From Theodoxus fluviatilis (taxonomy: Eukaryota; Mollusca; Gastropoda; Cycloneritida; Neritidae), in contig JAWQFJ010020352.1 of the NCBI GenBank assembly GCA_034096865.1, forward strand, positions 10,001-20,000: a stretch of DNA of 10,000 nucleotides. Direction: 5' to 3'. Below the pieces are notes generated by a model. That model had not been told where the DNA came from, did not search any database, and was given only the letters and a program-made list of their open reading frames with translations. The position numbers and the translations under genes were made by a program. Each line of letters begins with the position of its first letter. Positions within the stretch are counted from its first letter, which is position 1. Positions 7,001 through 10,000 of this stretch are shown one piece after another.

Positions 7001-7274
7001 TTTCATTAAATTTAATACAACAAAATTCCAAACTTTTCCCATCCCAAAGCTATTGACATTAGTTTAAAGATACTGCAAATATGAACACACAGATTCTTAT
7101 ATTTCAGCTTTAAGTTTGATATTCTTGGTTTTATTTGAAAAATATGAAAAAGGTGGTCACTAATGCCTCGCTTTACCTCCTAATCACTACAACACTATTT
7201 ACAGCTACGCGCGCGCCTCTGTGAGTGTGTGATTGCGTACGCGCGTTGAAGTCCTTGTTCATCATGAAAGTATA

Positions 7275-7379
7275 CGGACGGACGGACGGACGGACGGACG
7301 GACGGACTGACAGACAGAGAGGAGACATACAGGTAGGCAGGCAGACTGGCAGGCAGGCAGGCAGGCAGACAGACAGACA

Positions 7380-7425
<46 letters not shown>

Positions 7426-7481
7426 CAAATGAAGAGACATACAGACAAGACAGACAGACACGCGGACAGACACACAGACAG
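7275..7481. repeat. Compound microsatellite: (GGAC)n, (CAGG)n, (CAGA)n
   Basis: About eight GGAC units (7275-7307) are followed by alternating CAGA and CAGG runs, the longest CAGG run covering about 7381-7427, then CAGA/CACA to about 7481. It has the same unit types and the same strand polarity as the block at 2142-2481. All reading frames across it are low-complexity artefacts. Confidence 0.96.
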
Positions 7482-7499
7482 CATGCACGCACTCACCTA

Positions 7500-7547
7500 C
7501 GAGAGCGAGAGAGAGAGAGAGAGACTCAGAGAGAGAGAGAGAGACTC

Positions 7548-7578
<31 letters not shown>

Positions 7579-7579
7579 A
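7500..7579. repeat. (GA)n microsatellite with GACTCA interruptions
   Basis: GA units broken by two AGAGACTCAGAG interruptions 26 bases apart, indicating that a higher-order unit duplicated. It ends in GAACGAACGAGTTCATTTCA. Confidence 0.95.
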
Positions 7580-7847
7580 CGAACGAGTTCATTTCAGAGG
7601 CCATCCGCCCATTTGAATCATGTGTACAAAGGAGAAAAACAAAACCTAAACGATAATACATGTTTCCTTCACTCCACAACGTGCACACATAATGTATAGT
7701 AGTTGTGTCAGCAGCCCTCACTTCAAAATGTGTACAAGTTGGATACAATATTAAGTGTAGGTAGCCAGTGTCTCCTCTCTGAGCTTCAGGGCATATAATA
7801 TATACGTAGATACATCTTTTGTTTACTTCTGATAGGCAGTTTATTTC
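7580..7847. other. GA-linked repeat tail, otherwise unassigned
   Basis: GTTCATTTCAGAGGCCATCC and then TTTGAATCATG line up with the bases just after the GA array at 2783 (GTTTATTTGAATAGGCCAGC and then TTTCAATACATG). Both look like diverged copies of one dispersed repeat that begins with a GA tract. No coding potential is supportable. Confidence 0.4.
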
Positions 7848-7911
7848 CATCCATCTATCCGCTCAGCAATCCAACCGCTCATTCATCCATCCATCCATCC
7901 ATCCATCCATC
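7848..7911. repeat. (ATCC)n microsatellite
   Basis: Imperfect CATC/ATCC units from about 7848, pure between 7884 and 7911 (seven units). It is the only main array whose plus strand is pyrimidine-rich. Confidence 0.95.
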
Positions 7912-8147
7912 GACTCGGCGCTTCATGCACAAATACCTTTAAAAAAATAAATTTCCAATGGTAGGACAGCTGTCCTGAAATGGGCATGCGCTTTTCATCC
8001 TAGAATGTTCATATCTATATCTAATAATAAGAAAATACTGCAGATTTCAAAATTACACTCATCTCCAAACACCAAAACATCGAGATCGGACATCTTGTGT
8101 GGTGGCTGGTCACAATGAAGTAAGGAGCGATGCTTTACATAGCGGCC

Positions 8148-8385
8148 AGGGCCCGTATTCACAACGGCGATTTATCTTTTTAACACTCGATTTATCCCCT
8201 AGCCCCGCGTTATCTTGATCGGTTAGATAAGGTACGCTCGTCAGAGGATCCTAGGTTGCGCTTTGCTATATATACTGGTTTCCAGCCAAGGGAGAGCGGA
8301 ACCGGCAGATGGAATCGTCTGAGTTTAGAGATAAATCGGAGTTAAAATAAATCGCCAATAAATCGCCGTTGTGAATACGGGCCCT
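8148..8385. mobile_element. 238-bp MITE with perfect 27-bp inverted ends
   Basis: AGGGCCCGTATTCACAACGG (then CGATTTA) at 8148-8174 is an exact reverse complement of 8359-8385. Inside the ends CGATTTAT recurs at roughly 11-23-bp spacing on both sides: left at 8168 and 8188, right (reversed) at about 8331, 8347 and 8358. The imperfect inverted match therefore extends about 50 bp inward with one extra unit on the right. The interior has no reading frame. No target duplication is obvious, so the superfamily is unassigned. GGGCCCGTATTCAC-type ends are a pattern I associate with short non-autonomous DNA transposons in invertebrates. Confidence 0.88.
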
Positions 8386-10000
8386 GATATTCACAGAAAG
8401 CAAAACTGGAAACGCATTTCATTAAGACAAGACAATTACATGTACATTTAACGTCAGGAAATGCCCTGCACATACCAACAATTCACGCTTTCTATCCATA
8501 ATAATGTAATGTACTTGGAGGTAACTTTCCAGACGTTTCTGACAGGATTAATAACTTCTACGTCCAACGGCTTCGTAGAAATCTTCCTCAATCACGAGAC
8601 GCTGAGACAGGCAGAATGTGCAAGGCAGCAAGCAGTCTGTCCAACGTAACTGTATCTGGAGACAAATAACGATCTTGACTGTCTGGAATGTGAAACTGTA
8701 GGGACCACGAACTGTGCCATCCGTCACTTCCTTGTCTGGCGGTGTTTCACGTCCCAGCGTGAAACATTAACAACCCTTGACTGTTATGCAATCATTTTGC
8801 GCCTGCCCACGATTTCACATGTCAGTATAATGAATTTCAAACAAATTCTAAAAACTCTGTGTTAGGTAATAAGTGGCAATGATGGGAGTTTGTAGAATTG
8901 CTGTTCAAAAATGGAACCGTCGCATCGGACAAAGATGCAACGTGCCGCAAATTGTGAAACAGAACGTCAACCCAAAAATCTCAGAATGTTTTTGTAATAC
9001 AAATTCGATTTTTCCCCCTATCGTCGTGGCAAGAAACATAGTTTTTGAGTGGAAAAATATGAAGGATGTCATTTTCGAGATGAATACCGTTCGAGAACTG
9101 CCACTGGTGTCCGGAGGAAAAAACGTACACTGTCAAGAAAATGTAAAGTGCAAAGCTAATTTTGCGAAAACTCCCTCCTCTTCCAGTCTTCCTGTCACAC
9201 TTGTCACTCTGCCCAGAATTTTAAAAAGTGTTACAAAAACACTTGTAAGATGCAGTCTAGCTCCAAGGGACTAACAACCTGCCATATATCTGTCTATTCT
9301 GATCAAATATTCCTTTTGTCTGTTCGGTTGGAACACAAAAGTGATGATATATTTGGTTTGGTTCTCTCTTTTTTAAACGAAAACCCACATCTTTATTGAC
9401 AAATTCGATGAGGACTCTCGGAACACAATGGACTACGCGCTGTTCCATTGTTTATCACCATGTAGCTGGGTTGGTATCGTTGTTTCCGCTGCATTAACGT
9501 GGACAATGACGACAATGATGAAATTCAAAATCAGCAACCATGATTAAAACACATATATGTGTACAACAATTGTAATTATCTAACAATGAGTATGCTTCTT
9601 AAGTCTAGACGTGTATCAGTATCGACGCTTTTGCCCAAACTCCCGTTCAACACTTGCTCGGGCCAAACTGCTCGGAATTGTTTCTGTTGTAAAGTTTCGA
9701 CTAACCAGCTCGCCCAGGACCTGATGAAAAAAAGAATGAATACATTGGGAGCCACAGCTAAGACTGAATGGAACATTTTGCCGAAATGTAGAGCCCATGA
9801 CATGTCTTGGGTTAAACCAAAGAAAATGGAAAGCGCGCGAATATTTCCAGTGATACATTCGTGACTTTTCAATTTAGACAAAGACTACCATATACATTAT
9901 TCCATGCCATTCGCTGGTACTATTCCTATTGAGCTCAGCAACTCCTGTTGTAATAAAGATTGTATGCAAGATTTCCAACGAAGCTTTATACTTTCGTGAT
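8386..10000. other. Unassigned 1.6-kb stretch, no supportable gene
   Basis: Frames of 101-133 codons exist (8873-9274 +; 9559-9864 +; 9576-9881 -). They lack recognisable motifs or splice context, and two of them overlap on opposite strands. A minus-strand stretch (8766-8551) is open for 72 codons without an ATG. AATAAA occurs at 9952-9957 (+). I read this as intergenic or intronic DNA and would change that only with transcript evidence. Confidence 0.45.
8743..8766. repeat. Short perfect hairpin
   Basis: TGTTTCACG and CGTGAAACA form a 9-bp stem around the 6-nt loop TCCCAG. No T-run follows and no function is assigned. Confidence 0.6.

Larger units (their letters stand above)
6300..7169. repeat. 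Subterminal repeats GGTCACTAATGCCCC of the pogo-like element
   Basis: Plus-strand copies start at 6300 (exact), 6324 (AGTCACTATCGCCCC), 6493 (GGTCGCTAATGCCCC), 6944 (GATCACTAATGCCCC), 6966 (exact) and 7155 (GGTCACTAATGCCTC, the right end itself). One reversed copy lies at 6987-7000. The left end holds the reversed copy at 5126-5140. A further variant, GCATTAAGTGACC, appears when the nested MITE and one TTAA are removed. Several are paired at a 22-24-bp pitch, about two helical turns. Such ordered arrays typically bind transposase; that role is inferred. Confidence 0.85.
5114..7182. mobile_element. Non-autonomous pogo/Tigger-like DNA transposon with inverted ends and subterminal repeats
   Basis: The left end (5114-5141) starts TAGGAGTAAAGCGGGGCATT and continues AGTGACCA. 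It matches the reverse complement of the right end (7154-7182) with one substitution and one extra base. If TA is the target duplication (5120-5121 and 7174-7175), the element proper is 5122-7173, 2052 bp; alternatively the inverted match extends out to TAGGAG. Subterminal copies of GGTCACTAATGCCCC and variants cluster at the right (see separate entry), a pattern of transposase-binding sites. Inside are a nested 574-bp element, a CCAAT box, a splice acceptor, the start of a psq-type transposase and an AATAAA. TA duplications and a psq helix-turn-helix are both features of the Tc1/mariner-pogo group; the superfamily call is inferred from the short transposase remnant. Most of the transposase is missing, so movement would need a helper copy. 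Confidence 0.78.

Noticed and set aside
8551..8766. 72-codon minus-strand open stretch with protein-like composition (GRETPPDKEVTDGTVRGPYS)
   Set aside because: No ATG, no splice sites that I can defend and no family resemblance; alternative frames look equally plausible.
8873..9274. 133-codon plus-strand frame
   Set aside because: No known motif, no splice or promoter context, and the length is close to what long AT-rich non-coding DNA can give by chance.
9363..9547. Plus-strand frame with FIDKFDEDSRNTMDYALFH and a hydrophobic tail
   Set aside because: About 58 codons without a start or splice signal; no homologue comes to mind.
9559..9881. Overlapping 101-codon frames on both strands
   Set aside because: Mutually overlapping on opposite strands, neither with a recognised domain; transcript data would be needed to choose either.

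Overview
The window is eukaryotic, repeat-dominated DNA with no intact host gene that I can support. The evidence is non-LTR retrotransposon coding sequence, a transposase exon behind a splice acceptor, AATAAA signals, metazoan histone 3'-end signals and long GA, CAGA and CAGG microsatellites. The retrotransposon types and the microsatellite style suggest a marine invertebrate, most likely a mollusc such as a gastropod. That assignment is inference.

Layout. 1-1044 (+) is the open C-terminal half of an RTE-like reverse transcriptase, with its 3' tail to about 1103. 1539-2139 (-) is a decayed C-terminal fragment of a different LINE, cut off at a compound microsatellite (2142-2481). A second array lies at 2652-2783. 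At 3425-3691 sits a foldback insertion flanked by a 13-bp direct repeat. Its two ~108-bp inverted arms each carry a canonical histone mRNA 3' stem-loop and a histone downstream element. It interrupts a weak C2H2 zinc-finger-like remnant on the minus strand. GA/GCGA arrays follow at 4145-4258 and 4391-4419.

5114-7182 is a ~2.05-kb cut-and-paste DNA transposon derivative. It has inverted ends and at least nine copies of a subterminal motif (GGTCACTAATGCCCC and variants). A splice acceptor is followed by the first codons of a psq/CENP-B-type helix-turn-helix (pogo/Tigger-like) transposase, with an early stop and a collapse into the 3' end. A second, 574-bp element (5153-5726) with 20-bp inverted ends and TTAA target duplications is nested in it, and landed within one of the subterminal motifs. 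More microsatellites lie at 7275-7579 and 7848-7911, and a 238-bp MITE with perfect 27-bp inverted ends at 8148-8385. 8386-10000 has no recognisable gene.

The parts do not form a pathway. The window records layered transposition. The most unusual item is the mobile-looking foldback built from histone 3'-processing signals. Next is the subterminal-repeat-rich pogo-like derivative with its nested TTAA element.
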